A DNA stretch of 64,000 bases from Bombiscardovia nodaiensis (GCA_033127725.1 AP026798.1:62001-126000), one strand, 5' to 3'. Shown: positions 45,534-55,043, counted from the stretch's first letter. The notes: generated from the sequence alone by a model not told the origin. A program made the numbers and translations.

Positions 45534-45624
45534 AGCAGCCTCCTCAGGCTTAATGGATAGTATTACTATCCTTATCTGTAACCAGTATAGCAGCCTCGGC
45601 CTGAGCGCGCTTGCCAACCCTTGC

Positions 45625-46299
45625 TTATTTGCCCTCTTGGCTGGGCAGTCCGCGCTCAATCAGCTCCCGGTGGGCTAGGCGGCGTAGGCCCAGGATAATT
45701 GGCTCCAGCATCACGGTTCCCAAGATGGAAATGTCGATGGCGTTGTCGCGGTCGTCGGTGGGAATGTGCGCAAAATCAATACGGGCCAGCGTGCGCGCAG
45801 CCTCTGAGTACTGCTCTAACATCTGCTGATCTACGGTCAAGCCCGCCTCCCGGGCCGCCAGAATCGCCAGCTCCAAGTGGCGCACATATTCCAAATCCGG
45901 CACATCGCCAAAACCGCAGTCCTTAAGCTCCTGGGCAATCGCCGCCAGATGCTTGCGGTCGCTGGTCTCGGTCCGCTTGCATTTCAACCCGCACTTGCTC
46001 TCCTCGGCCTGCTCGCGCGTCGTCGCCGAAGGCAGCGCCACTGTGGCCTGCTCGATAGCGCCCTCTAAGCTCAGGTCAGTCTGGTCAATGCTGCTCAGCA
46101 CCTGCTCGGTCTGCGCAATGCTGAGCCCCACCACATGCACCAAGTTGGTGATGAGCCGCAGCCGCTGAAGGTGCGCCGGGCTGTATTCGCTCACCCGCGC
46201 GCTCACCTTCTGGCCCGCCGGCAGGAGCCCCAGCCGCAGGTAGTACTTGATAGTGGCAGCGGAAACCCCGCTCTCGCGCGAGAGTTCAGCCAGTTTCAT
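45625..46299 (-). CDS. MerR-family transcriptional regulator
   Basis: The product has 224 residues. The N-terminal winged helix (MKLAELSRESGVSAATIKYYLRLGLLPAG) is typical of MerR, followed by a dimerisation helix region. The C-terminal 100 residues are an effector region with two cysteines (SKCGLKCKRTE) that could sense metals or electrophiles. GAGGAGG precedes the ATG by 4 bases. It probably controls the adjacent reductase; the effector is unknown. Confidence 0.88.
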   Translation of the reverse strand: MKLAELSRESGVSAATIKYYLRLGLLPAGQKVSARVSEYSPAHLQRLRLITNLVHVVGLSIAQTEQVLSSIDQTDLSLEGAIEQATVALPSATTREQAEESKCGLKCKRTETSDRKHLAAIAQELKDCGFGDVPDLEYVRHLELAILAAREAGLTVDQQMLEQYSEAARTLARIDFAHIPTDDRDNAIDISILGTVMLEPIILGLRRLAHRELIERGLPSQEGK

Positions 46300-46354
46300 G
46301 CGCCCTCCTCAAACAAACCCATTCCCCACATTCTACGGCCTGGCGGAGCGCTGG

Positions 46355-47035
46355 CTACCTTCCGCCCTCCAGCCAGCCTGGTTCGGCTTGGATTGGCGCT
46401 TTGGGATCCACGAGGTCTGCGAGCATAAAATCCGCGCGTCCCTTCGTCGGACAGTGCTGTCGAAATTGGTCTATCGCGTACAAAAGGCGGTCGCTATTTC
46501 CCCAGTATTCTTCGAGAATGTTCCTATTCTTTATATGTTTAAACCGAGCATCTTCTAGGGCTAGTACTTCTTTGCAGTACAGGCTCGGTTTGAGCTTGGC
46601 GCCAGCATTTCCCCTGCGTCTGCGCTTCCAACTTTCATACTCTTGAAGTCTGTTTTCTGCGTAAACTACCAGCATTTCTATTTCTGGATTGGTAGTGATG
46701 TTGAGCGATTGAACCCATTCGTTAAAGGGGGATCTGAATTGGAGCGGCAGATGATGAGGTTGATCTTGCACACACAACACTGTGATGTCTTCCTCTGCTC
46801 CTTCTTCTTTCTCCTGGCGGGTGAGCATCGACTGCGGTATTTTGGATGCCTTTCTTGCCAAGGTGTAACAAGCGTCGTCATTATCTAGGTCAGTAATGAT
46901 CCTATCCTTGTTAAAAACGAGCAGATCATTTTTAACAAGCAGTTCGACAATAACTGACTCTGCCACACCTTCGCATGAAAACAGAATGCGGTCGGAGCTG
47001 ATCTGGCTCAGCAGCTCTCTTTGCTTACCGTCCAT
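46355..47035 (-). CDS. RloB/AbiLii-like TOPRIM-related protein
   Basis: The product has 226 residues. ILFSCEGVAESVIVELLV near residues 17-35 fits the CEGxxE metal-site motif of TOPRIM/RloB-like domains. ITDLDNDDA near 47 gives the acidic D-x-D element. TTNPEIEMLVVYAENRLQEYES resembles the NPxxExWLLLHF segment of RloB, followed by a basic stretch (WKRRRRGNAGAKLK). The ATG at 47035 has GAGGG 5 bases upstream and overlaps the ATPase gene by 11 bases. Pairs of an AAA ATPase with such a protein (AbiL, RloA-RloB, PARIS-like) act in phage defence. The residues named are a visual match, not an alignment. Confidence 0.6.
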   Translation of the reverse strand: MDGKQRELLSQISSDRILFSCEGVAESVIVELLVKNDLLVFNKDRIITDLDNDDACYTLARKASKIPQSMLTRQEKEEGAEEDITVLCVQDQPHHLPLQFRSPFNEWVQSLNITTNPEIEMLVVYAENRLQEYESWKRRRRGNAGAKLKPSLYCKEVLALEDARFKHIKNRNILEEYWGNSDRLLYAIDQFRQHCPTKGRADFMLADLVDPKAPIQAEPGWLEGGR

Positions 47036-48299
47036 GAGTGCCCTCTGCAGCTACTTGTTGCGCAATATAGCGACGCATCGCCTTAATCTCAGATGCTTTT
47101 GGAGATGTGCCGAGCGCATAGTTGGAGAGGAAAACTTCGCTCCGCTTGAGTTCGCCGCGTTTTACAATGTCTGAGTATTTTGTGGTTTGCACGCGGTGAT
47201 TGGCATCTTTTATCCTGCGGAAGAAGTAAATATTGTCTTTACGCTTAATGAAGTCCAGTAGTTCGGGATAGTGCGTGGAAAAGACGAGCGTGGCGCCGCG
47301 CGGATTCGTGGAGCGTGAGACGAATAGGCTCAGTATCATGTGTACGAGCTCTTTGTTGATGGAGTTCTCGATTTCGTCCACAAAGAAGTATCCGCCTGTT
47401 TTGAGCACGTATATAGCCTTGCTGATCATTTGGGCGCCACGCTGGGTGCCTGAGGAAAGAATGGAGGCTGCCTCTTCCAGGCTGACCTTCTTCTCCTTTT
47501 GGGCATCGGCAAATTTGAGGTGGACTATGTTTTGTTGGTCAACTGTGCAGTATTCAATGCTGTCATCGAAGGCTTGCAAAATTGGACCAGCTATGGTGCT
47601 CTGCAACTGGCAGTCCTCGGTGGCGCTGAAGAAGATATTGCTCTGGTCAATATGATGAATTTGAAGTTGTGCGAGTAGTCCTGCTCTGTGTGACATTGTA
47701 AGGGGCCGAACGATGCTGGTAAAGGGTGACAGGTATTCAGCTGACTCGTCGCTTAAGAAGCATGAGTCAGGCAAACCGCTGTATTCGGCCGCATGCTGTT
47801 TTTGAGACAGCGGTATCCGAACTTTTATGATATGAGCATTTGCCTTGAACACAGAAAAATCTTTGAGTTGGCTCTTGCTGGGAATCTTCTTCTTATACTG
47901 CCATACGGTTTCATGGCTAAAAGCATATTGTTCGCCGCCGTTAGTGGTGTTTTGTGCAGCTAAATTTGCGTCAAGCAAATAATACTTGTTGTTGGCCGTG
48001 AAAATTGCTTGTATGTGCGATATTGCTGGATCTGTGGCAGGCATCCAGTGCAAGGTGTCGCCGGTGAGTACGTCAACCACAAATGAGGTGCTCATGAGTG
48101 CCCGGGTTTTGCCGGAAGCATTGATGCCCGCTATGCAGACCACGTTTTGTGAGTATATCGAGCTGCTATCGTCGCCGATACGAAAGACACTGCTGCCCGG
48201 GCCGTAGTCGCGTACCTGATCCTCGGCAAAAAAATCTAAGTTCAGAGTGTTGTTTTCAAACGGCTCGGTATTGCTAACTTCTTGGCGTAACAGCTTCAT
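47025..48299 (-). CDS. AAA/ABC-type ATPase of a two-gene defence-like module
   Basis: The product has 424 residues. Walker A is GINASGKT (58-65), an ABC-like signature is LSSGTQRG (281-288), Walker B is YFFVDEIEN (304-312) and an H-loop is STHYPELLD (341-349). This is the AAA_15/AAA_21 ATPase class found in OLD, AbiLi, RloA and AriA proteins. The region between Walker A and the signature is a long insert (66-280), as in that class. The ATG at 48299 has GGGG 7 bases upstream and replaces an earlier in-frame ATG that lacks one. The gene is AT-richer than its neighbours, which suggests transfer. The downstream partner overlaps it by 11 bases. Confidence 0.8.
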   Translation of the reverse strand: MKLLRQEVSNTEPFENNTLNLDFFAEDQVRDYGPGSSVFRIGDDSSSIYSQNVVCIAGINASGKTRALMSTSFVVDVLTGDTLHWMPATDPAISHIQAIFTANNKYYLLDANLAAQNTTNGGEQYAFSHETVWQYKKKIPSKSQLKDFSVFKANAHIIKVRIPLSQKQHAAEYSGLPDSCFLSDESAEYLSPFTSIVRPLTMSHRAGLLAQLQIHHIDQSNIFFSATEDCQLQSTIAGPILQAFDDSIEYCTVDQQNIVHLKFADAQKEKKVSLEEAASILSSGTQRGAQMISKAIYVLKTGGYFFVDEIENSINKELVHMILSLFVSRSTNPRGATLVFSTHYPELLDFIKRKDNIYFFRRIKDANHRVQTTKYSDIVKRGELKRSEVFLSNYALGTSPKASEIKAMRRYIAQQVAAEGTHGR

Positions 48300-48314
48300 A
48301 TTGATTCCCCGCTT

Positions 48315-48349
48315 ATATACTGTGAACAAATTATTTGTTTACAGTATAT
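48315..48349. promoter_or_regulatory. 35-bp near-perfect palindrome before the ATPase gene
   Basis: Two 17-base arms (48315-48331 and 48333-48349) with one mismatch are separated by a single T. The palindrome contains ACTGTGAACAAAT and its complement and ends 16 bases upstream of the ATPase ATG. TATATA-like -10 candidates lie in the outer arms. It is a likely operator, or could form a cruciform. Confidence 0.6.
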
Positions 48350-48419
48350 CTATTATGGGCATAATTGTCTATATGACAGCGGCTGTGAATATAAAAAATT
48401 GGTTACGTTCTTTTGATAT

Positions 48420-48459
48420 ATAGAAAAAGCCGCGCGGTGCGGTGGGCACTGGCGCGGCT
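48420..48459 (-). terminator. Terminator of copA
   Basis: On the minus strand AGCCGCGC and GCGCGGCT form an 8-bp stem followed by TTTTTCTA. It begins 17 bases after the copA stop. Confidence 0.8.
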
Positions 48460-48475
48460 GGATTGGTGGGTATGA

Positions 48476-51400
48476 CTACTTACTGAGGACCTTGGCGGGG
48501 TCGGCGTTGAAGGTGTCGGCGCAGCCCTGGGAGCAGAAGTAGTAGGTTTGGCCCTCGTACTCGCTCTTGGCGGCGGCCGTGCTGGGGTCGATGCTCATGC
48601 CGCAGACTGGATCGATGACCTTGTTGTTTTCTGCCATGTTGGCACTTCCTTTCGGTTGTTGGTTATTCCTTACATTCATATTCTCGCCCCTGCTGGAGTG
48701 AGCGACTTGGGCCGAGCCATCCGTTGGTTCGGCGCTTGGAGCAGGCCCGGCGCCTGCAGCTGTTGCCACGGGCTGATGGATTACGGCTGTCAGGCTCGCC
48801 ATATCGATGGCCTTGGGGTGCTTGACGGGCCGGGCTTTGAGCGGGCTCACGCGCAGGCGGTTGGCGTTCAGGACCACCGAGAGCGAGGAGAAGGCCATGG
48901 CCGCGCCCGCAATCATCGGGTTCAGGAGCAGCCCGATGAAGGGGTAGAGGGCTCCGGCGGCGATCGGTATGCCCAAGCCGTTGTAGCCAAAGGCGAACCA
49001 GAGGTTCTGGTGGATGTTGCGCATGGCTGCCGCGGACAGGTCAATCGCGGTCACAGCGCTGCGCAAATCGCCGGAAACTAGGGTAATGTCCGCCGATTCG
49101 ATAGCTACGTCCGTGCCGGTGCCGATGGCGAAGCCCAAGTCCGCCTGGGCCAGGGCTGGCGCGTCGTTAATGCCGTCGCCCACCATCGCAACCGTGTGCC
49201 CCTGGGCCTGCAGGGCTTTGACCACGGCAGCCTTGTCTTCCGGCCGAATCTGCGAGACGACCTGCGCAATGCCGACTTCCTTGCCCACCGCCTGGGCCGT
49301 GCCCTCGTTGTCGCCGGTCAGCATAATGGTTGCAATTCGGCGGTTTTTGAGGGCTTGAATGGCTTCGGTAGAGCTGGGCTTGACCTGGTCGGCCACGGCG
49401 AGCACGCCTGCGAAGCGTCCGTCGGCAGCCACGTACACGGTCGTCTTGCCTTCTGCGGCCCAGCTTTGTGCTCGTGCGAGGGCCGGATCGGCGGCTGACA
49501 GCTCAACGCCGTGCTCGCTCAGCAGGGCCTGATTGCCTACGAGCACTTCCACTTGCTGCCCGTCCGCCCGCTCAACCAGTGCATCGACACCCGCGCCGGT
49601 GACCGACGAAAATGACGTGGACTTGGCCAATTGGAGCCCCTGAGCGCGTGCGGCTTCCACAATTGCCTGAGCCAGCGGGTGCTCCGAATCGCCCTCGGCC
49701 GAAGCTGCCAAAGTCAAGAGCCCTGCCTGGCTCAAGTGTCCACCTGCGCTCCCGTCTCCATGTTCACCTGCAGAAGTCCCACCTGCAGAAGTGTCTGCGC
49801 CCGAAGTATGAGCGTTTGCGCCCGAAGCGGGGGCCAAATCCACCAGCTGTGGTTTGCCCACGGTGATGGTGCCGGTCTTGTCGAGCACAATGGTGTCAAT
49901 TTTTGACGCCTTTTGCAGAGCATCAGCCGACCGGTAGAGCACCCCCAGGCGAGCCCCGCGCCCGGTGCCAATCGTGACCGAGAGCGGCGTGGCCAGGCCG
50001 AGCGCGCAGGGGCAGGCGATGACCAGCACTGAAACCGCTGCAACGATGCCGTTGACTCCCTTGGGCAGCGGCCCCAGCAGCCACCAGACCACGAAAGTCC
50101 AAATGGCAACTAGAATGACTGCGGGTACGAAAATTGAGGCAATCTTGTCGGCTAGCTTTTGGATGGGTGCCTTGGAGGATTGCGCGGTCTTGACTAGGCG
50201 AATAATCTGCGCCAGCACGGTGTCCTGCCCCACCTGCGTGGCCTGGTAGCGCAAGGAACCGGTCGAGTTGATGGTCGCGCCCACTACCGTGTCGCCAGCC
50301 TCCTTCAAGACAGGCATCGGTTCGCCGGTCACCATGGATTCGTCCACCGAGGACGCGCCAGATACCACCTTGCCGTCCACGGGCAATTTTTCGCCCGGAT
50401 GCACCAGCACAATGTCGCCCACAGCCACGTCGTCCACGGCAATTTGCTGGATGGACTCCTGCCCGTCCGCGCCCGTGCGCACTACTGAGGCGGTCTTGGG
50501 CTTGAGTCCGATCAGGGAGCGAATCGCGTCGCCAGTACCCCGCCGGGCGCGCGCCTCAAAAATCTGCCCCAGGAGCATAAGCGTAATAATCGTGCCCACG
50601 GCCTCGTAGTAAGGGTTGCGGGCGGAGGCGGGGAGGATGCCCGGAGCAAGGGTCACCACGAGCGAGTACAGAAAAGCCGTGAACGTGCCGAGCGTGACCA
50701 GTGAATTCATTTCCGGCGCCCGGTGAATCAGCGCCAGCCAGCCAGTGCGGTGGATGGGCCAGCCTGAGTAGAACATGACCGGCAGGATCAGGACCAGCTG
50801 GGTCCAGGGGTTCATCAGGAGGGCTGGCATGTGGATAAACATGCCAAACATGGCTGCTGTAAAGACGGGCAGGGTAAAGACGAGCGCCACGATAAAGCGG
50901 ATGGTCAGCGTGCGAATTTCCTTGTCGCGCTCGCGGTCCTCGTCGTCCGGCTCCTCCTGGGTGTTTTCTTGGGCCTTCTTCGGAGCTTGCTCCAGCTCTT
51001 GCTCTGGGGCAGGAGCGCTCTGGCCTGCCTGACTTGATGCCCCCGGTGTCGGCTCCTCAGAAAGCGTGTGCTGCCCGACTTCGTGTGCGGGCGTGCTCAT
51101 GCTGCTCTCGCTTGCGGCAGGCCTACTCTGGCCCGCAGCAGACGCCCCCTGCTTCCCCTGCGCTGGCAGCGCCCGCAGCATCCCGTGGAGCATATTCATG
51201 CCGCAGGCAAAGGGGTAATCGCCAGCCTTGGGCAGGGTCAGATCGAGCGTGGTGCTCTCAAAAGCCGGGAGCATCCGGTCGATGCCCAGGTCGGAGAACA
51301 CTACGTGTGAGGAGCATTCGCCGGACTCCTGCCGGTCGAAAATCAGCCGCACAGGCCGTCCAGCTTCGACTTCCACCAGCTGCGGGGAGTAGCCGCCCTT

Positions 51401-51529
51401 GACGGCGATATGCACGGTCTGCACGCCGCCCTCACTGGAGGCCTGCACAGCCTGCTTTGGGGCAAAGAAATACCAGACAATCGCGGCACTGACGAGCGCT
51501 GCAACCACAATCACGATGGCGTTGAGCAA
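48476..51529 (-). CDS. copA: Copper-exporting P1B-type ATPase with cupredoxin and YHS domains
   Basis: It pumps Cu(I) out of the cell. It has 1017 residues, longer than a typical CopA of about 750-850. An N-terminal membrane segment (3-24) is followed by a cupredoxin-like domain (about 36-125; ligand region ECSSHVVF and [11 protein letters not shown]). An acidic linker leads to the P-type core. The core has [15 protein letters not shown] (ion site), DKTGTIT (phosphorylated Asp), [18 protein letters not shown], and FGYNGLGIP and [16 protein letters not shown], the Cu(I) signature. The C-terminus carries a YHS domain (about 960-1017; [10 protein letters not shown] and YFCSQGC). No HMA (CxxC) domain is seen. 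TTG is the start codon, with GGGAG 6 bases upstream. It is divergent from csoR. Confidence 0.95.
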   Translation of the reverse strand: MLNAIVIVVAALVSAAIVWYFFAPKQAVQASSEGGVQTVHIAVKGGYSPQLVEVEAGRPVRLIFDRQESGECSSHVVFSDLGIDRMLPAFESTTLDLTLPKAGDYPFACGMNMLHGMLRALPAQGKQGASAAGQSRPAASESSMSTPAHEVGQHTLSEEPTPGASSQAGQSAPAPEQELEQAPKKAQENTQEEPDDEDRERDKEIRTLTIRFIVALVFTLPVFTAAMFGMFIHMPALLMNPWTQLVLILPVMFYSGWPIHRTGWLALIHRAPEMNSLVTLGTFTAFLYSLVVTLAPGILPASARNPYYEAVGTIITLMLLGQIFEARARRGTGDAIRSLIGLKPKTASVVRTGADGQESIQQIAVDDVAVGDIVLVHPGEKLPVDGKVVSGASSVDESMVTGEPMPVLKEAGDTVVGATINSTGSLRYQATQVGQDTVLAQIIRLVKTAQSSKAPIQKLADKIASIFVPAVILVAIWTFVVWWLLGPLPKGVNGIVAAVSVLVIACPCALGLATPLSVTIGTGRGARLGVLYRSADALQKASKIDTIVLDKTGTITVGKPQLVDLAPASGANAHTSGADTSAGGTSAGEHGDGSAGGHLSQAGLLTLAASAEGDSEHPLAQAIVEAARAQGLQLAKSTSFSSVTGAGVDALVERADGQQVEVLVGNQALLSEHGVELSAADPALARAQSWAAEGKTTVYVAADGRFAGVLAVADQVKPSSTEAIQALKNRRIATIMLTGDNEGTAQAVGKEVGIAQVVSQIRPEDKAAVVKALQAQGHTVAMVGDGINDAPALAQADLGFAIGTGTDVAIESADITLVSGDLRSAVTAIDLSAAAMRNIHQNLWFAFGYNGLGIPIAAGALYPFIGLLLNPMIAGAAMAFSSLSVVLNANRLRVSPLKARPVKHPKAIDMASLTAVIHQPVATAAGAGPAPSAEPTDGSAQVAHSSRGENMNVRNNQQPKGSANMAENNKVIDPVCGMSIDPSTAAAKSEYEGQTYYFCSQGCADTFNADPAKVLSK

Positions 51530-51561
51530 GACGCACTCCCTTCATATAGCCTGCAGCCTAA

Positions 51562-51579
51562 TATACCCCCGGGGGTATA
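51562..51579. promoter_or_regulatory. CsoR operator between copA and csoR
   Basis: TATACCCCC followed by GGGGGTATA is a perfect 18-bp palindrome and matches the GC-rich-centre CsoR operator pattern. A TATAAT -10 for csoR overlaps its right half (51576-51581) and a TATATT overlaps its left half on the other strand. One bound repressor could silence both promoters. Confidence 0.85.
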
Positions 51580-51722
51580 ATTATCAAGAGCAGATCAAGC
51601 ATTCGTCTGTCAGCTCAGTCGCCCCGGAGCGCCCAAGCAGGCATAAGCTCATATGAAGGCATTTTGGCACAGGGCCGGGCAGCACAGGCGGGCCCAGACG
51701 CGGGCAGCACAGGGAGGCTTAC

Positions 51723-52004
51723 ATGGCAGGGTATTTGAACGACAAGCAGCGGGTGATTACTCGCCTGCGCCGCATAGAAGGGCAGGTGCGTGCGATCGAG
51801 AAAATGGTGGAGTCCGACACCTACTGCATCGATGTACTCACGCAGATTGCGGCTTCTAGCTCGGCCCTGCGCTCAGTGGCCCTGAACTTGCTGGACGACC
51901 ATATGAACCATTGCGTGCGGCAGGCGGCAGAGCGGGGCGGCGAGGAGGCAGATGAAAAGATGCAGGAAGCGTCCGAGGCCATCGCCCGCCTGGTGCGTTC
52001 CTGA
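51723..52004 (+). CDS. csoR: Copper-sensing repressor CsoR
   Basis: The product has 93 residues, the normal family size. It is an all-helical DUF156 protein with the copper-binding triad Cys35 (TYCIDVL), His60 and Cys64 (DHMNHC). Arg-rich RLRRIEGQVRAIEKM is the DNA-binding helix. Cu(I) binding releases it from the operator. GGGAGG lies 5 bases before the ATG. It is divergent from copA and should repress both genes. Confidence 0.96.
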   Translation: MAGYLNDKQRVITRLRRIEGQVRAIEKMVESDTYCIDVLTQIAASSSALRSVALNLLDDHMNHCVRQAAERGGEEADEKMQEASEAIARLVRS

Positions 52005-52215
52005 TGCGCCCGGCCTCATTCGCCCGCAGTGCGTTCGTAGTGTGATTGTGCGAAATTGTTGTATTTGCCCACATTACGCTACGCGCGTGGTGTACTATCG
52101 GCCATCTATGCTGGGATGGTACTTTGTTTTTGTGCGCAGGTAGCAGGGGGTGCGGTCTGCGCGCGCTCGCAGGCTGTGCCGGTGCAGGCAATTCGCAATA
52201 TTTAAGGTGGTGACT

Positions 52216-53853
52216 ATGGCTAAACACGCTCCAAGCGGTAAGCGTGAGGCGAAGCACGCCCCCAAGAAGCCTCAGTCGCCCGCCCAGCAAGCTCCGGTCT
52301 CAGAGCAAGGGCCAGTCTCGCCTGCCAGCGCGCAGACTCCTTCTGCTTCTCCTTCTGCTTCTCCTTCTGCTTCTCCTTCTGCTTCTCCTTCTGCTTCTCC
52401 TTCTGCTTATACTCCGACTTCGGTTCAGGCTTCGGCGAACCAGCAATCCGCTCCTGTCTCCCAACCTGCGTTGGTAGCTGCCCCTAATCCGGTGTCGCAG
52501 CCCATTCCTGCTGCCGAGCCCGTGCCTAGCGCTGGGCCTATTGCTGTTCCAGCTTTACAACCTGTTGCTGTGCCTGCTGTTGAGCCTGTTGCCGCTCCCC
52601 TCGCGCAGTCCGTTCCGGTTGTTGGGCCAATTACTGTTCCAGTTTTGCAGTCCGTTCCTATTGCTGAGCCTGCTGCTCCTACTGCCAGACCTGCTGTTGA
52701 GTCTGCCGCTCTTGCGCGGCCTGTTCCTGTTGTTGAGTCTGCTTCTCCCGCGCAGTCCGTTCCTGCTGTTGCCCCTGCTGCCGGGCCTGCCCCCCTGGCT
52801 CAGCCCGCTCCCGAGCAGGGCGCTGCAGCCCCGAGTGCGCAGCCTTCAACCGCCCCCGCTGCGCAGCCCGCAAAATCTCAATCGCCGCAGAAGCATGCAG
52901 TCGCTGCCAAGCCGGCGAACGCGTCGGGTGCGAAAACCCGCCACAAGGCCCGGCCGGTCACGAAGATGGATTGGTCCGTGCTCATAGCTGTAGTGCTGGT
53001 GTGCATGTTCACCCTGGGCTACATGCTCTACAGCGGCAGCCTGATGGCGCAAAATCAGAACAGCCACAAGTCGGTGCGCTCGGCCAATGAGTACGATGCG
53101 GCCGTGAGCAAGTTGAGCGCTCGCCAGGTGGATAAGACTCGAGAAGAAATCCGCAACTTCAACGAGCACCTGCGCTCCGGCGGTTCCCTCGACCCATTTT
53201 CGCCGGACAGCTCCAAGGTGCAAGATGCCTCAGCCAAGACTGATGACTATGCTGCGCTCTTGAAGAAGGTCAGCCCCGAGATGGCCGGCTATTTAACGGT
53301 TCCCAAGGCCGATTTTTCGGGTCCGATCTACTACGGAGACATCAACGAATCCCTGGTCAAAGGCGTGGGCTACCTGCCCGGCACAGCGCTGCCTTCCGAC
53401 GTGAAAGGCACCCGCTCGGTCCTCTTCGGCCACACGGGACTCGACAATTTGCATGTGTTCGACGATGTGGACCGGCTCAAAAAGGGCGACACGTTCTCGG
53501 TGCGTATGCTCAACACCACTTACCACTACAAAGTGTCCGACATCACTATTGTGAGACCGGACCAAGTTGACGCCCTGCGCCCGGAGCAAGACAAGACGAT
53601 TGTGACCCTGCTCACCTGCACGCCCAAGGGCATTAACGACCACCGGTTGCTGGTGTCGGGCGAGCTCACTTCGGTGAGTAAAGACAAGCCCGAGCTCAAG
53701 CAGGTGCGTTCTCCTACTATGCTGATAGTGACGATTATTCCGCTCGCAGCCTGCGCTATCGGTGCAGTCTACGTTTGGTTGCGTCGCCAGCAGGTGCATA
53801 ACAATCCCAAGCCCCCGCGGCGCAGGCGTTCACAAGGTCGGAGGGCAGCATGA
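52216..53853 (+). CDS. Class C (pilus-type) sortase with Pro/Ala/Ser-rich N-terminus
   Basis: The product has 545 residues. About 255 residues of Pro/Ala/Val/Gln-rich low complexity, including repeated SASP, precede a transmembrane helix (WSVLIAVVLVCMFTLGYML). The sortase domain follows, with the class C lid motif DPF (SLDPFSPD), the His in FGHTGLDN and the Cys in TLLTCTPKG (about 467), followed by NDHRLLVSGE. A C-terminal transmembrane segment and basic tail end it. Class C sortases polymerise pilins; no pilin gene is beside it in this window. The ATG at 52216 follows AAGGTGG. It overlaps the next sortase by 4 bases. Confidence 0.9.
   Translation: MAKHAPSGKREAKHAPKKPQSPAQQAPVSEQGPVSPASAQTPSASPSASPSASPSASPSASPSAYTPTSVQASANQQSAPVSQPALVAAPNPVSQPIPAAEPVPSAGPIAVPALQPVAVPAVEPVAAPLAQSVPVVGPITVPVLQSVPIAEPAAPTARPAVESAALARPVPVVESASPAQSVPAVAPAAGPAPLAQPAPEQGAAAPSAQPSTAPAAQPAKSQSPQKHAVAAKPANASGAKTRHKARPVTKMDWSVLIAVVLVCMFTLGYMLYSGSLMAQNQNSHKSVRSANEYDAAVSKLSARQVDKTREEIRNFNEHLRSGGSLDPFSPDSSKVQDASAKTDDYAALLKKVSPEMAGYLTVPKADFSGPIYYGDINESLVKGVGYLPGTALPSDVKGTRSVLFGHTGLDNLHVFDDVDRLKKGDTFSVRMLNTTYHYKVSDITIVRPDQVDALRPEQDKTIVTLLTCTPKGINDHRLLVSGELTSVSKDKPELKQVRSPTMLIVTIIPLAACAIGAVYVWLRRQQVHNNPKPPRRRRSQGRRAA
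52339..52408 (+). repeat. 12-bp tandem repeat coding SASP
   Basis: Five exact copies of ccttctgcttct and a nearly complete sixth lie in the sortase gene and encode repeated Ser-Pro-Ser-Ala. The unit is a multiple of three, so copy changes alter protein length without a frameshift. Confidence 0.9.
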
Positions 53854-55043
53854 CCATTATTGGCAGTCGGACTCAGGGCCGTTTCAAAGGCAAGCGGCAG
53901 GAGCGCGCAGGTGAGCCTTCGCCGCGCTCGAAGCGGGCGGCGCAAGCGGCGCAGTCCAAGCCAGAGCACGCGGGCGGTCGCATCAAGTGGCGCACGCTCA
54001 TCGACGTTATTGTCTTCCTGATTGGCCTGGGCATTTTCCTCTACCCGCTCCTGGCGGCTTACGTCAACTATCAGACGGCCTCGAAGGCTATCGACACTTA
54101 CGACAGCATTGTGGACAGCTTGTCGCCCTCCCAGCGCGAGGCCATGTGGAAGCAGGCCAAAAAGTACGACATTGAGCTGGGCAAGCCTACCCTGCGAGAC
54201 CCCTTCCAGTACCAGCGCATCAAGTCCCCTGTGGACCGCTACAACCACACGCTCGACGTGGATGGCAAGGGCATGATGGCGTATGTGGAAATTCCGAAAA
54301 TTTCGGTCAAACTCCCGGTTTATCACGGCACCAACGACGACACCCTGCTCAAGGGCACGGGCCACATCGCTACGACCCATATTCCCACCGACAACCAGAC
54401 CCTGCACGGCGTTATTACGGGCCATACGGGCGCTGTCGGCCACATTTTCTTCGACAATCTGACGCAGATGGAAAAGGGCGATATTTTCCAGGTCCGCGTG
54501 CTCGACCACCATCTGTCCTACAAGATTGACCAGATTCGTGTCATCACCCCGAACGATGTGCATAACCTGCAGCCCGTTCAGGGCCGTAATTACGTGACCT
54601 TGCTCACCTGCACGCCCTACGGCATCAATTCCCACCGCCTGATTGTGCGCGGCCGTTACATTGGTACCGACGTGCCTGCCACGCCTCCCAAGGGCGCGCC
54701 CAAGTGGATGCTCTGGCTCTTCCTCCTGGCCCTGCTGATTGATGCAATCGCTATGCACCTGGTCACCCGCCTGCGCCGCAAGTGCCGGCTGGCTATTGCG
54801 CAGATTCGCCATGCGTACGGGATGGATCAGGTCCAGCTGCCGGGTTCGCCCCTGCCTCCTGGGGCTGCAGGCATGGCTCCGAACGAGAGCCAGAAAGCGC
54901 AAACTGTTGCTCCGCCGGGCGCAGGGGGTGGTCGTGAGGCCGTTGCTTCGGCACCACTGGCGGCTTTGGCGCGGTCGGGATTGGCCGCAGACGGCGCAGG
55001 TAGCGCAGATAGCGCAGATAGCGGCGATGCGGATGCTCATTGA
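53850..55043 (+). CDS. Second class C sortase
   Basis: The product has 397 residues. A basic cytoplasmic N-terminus precedes a transmembrane helix (about 50-75). The sortase domain has the lid motif DPF (TLRDPFQYQ), the His in ITGHTGAVG and the Cys in TLLTCTPYG (about 253), followed by INSHRLIVRG. A C-terminal transmembrane helix (about 285-307) and an Ala/Gly-rich tail end it. It overlaps the upstream sortase by 4 bases (ATGA), so the two are translationally coupled. Paired class C sortases normally sit with pilin genes, which are absent here. Confidence 0.92.
   Translation: MTIIGSRTQGRFKGKRQERAGEPSPRSKRAAQAAQSKPEHAGGRIKWRTLIDVIVFLIGLGIFLYPLLAAYVNYQTASKAIDTYDSIVDSLSPSQREAMWKQAKKYDIELGKPTLRDPFQYQRIKSPVDRYNHTLDVDGKGMMAYVEIPKISVKLPVYHGTNDDTLLKGTGHIATTHIPTDNQTLHGVITGHTGAVGHIFFDNLTQMEKGDIFQVRVLDHHLSYKIDQIRVITPNDVHNLQPVQGRNYVTLLTCTPYGINSHRLIVRGRYIGTDVPATPPKGAPKWMLWLFLLALLIDAIAMHLVTRLRRKCRLAIAQIRHAYGMDQVQLPGSPLPPGAAGMAPNESQKAQTVAPPGAGGGREAVASAPLAALARSGLAADGAGSADSADSGDADAH

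Noticed and set aside
46401..46888. Short plus-strand frames opposite the RloB-like gene
   Set aside because: No start signals and composition is that of the reverse complement of a coding gene.
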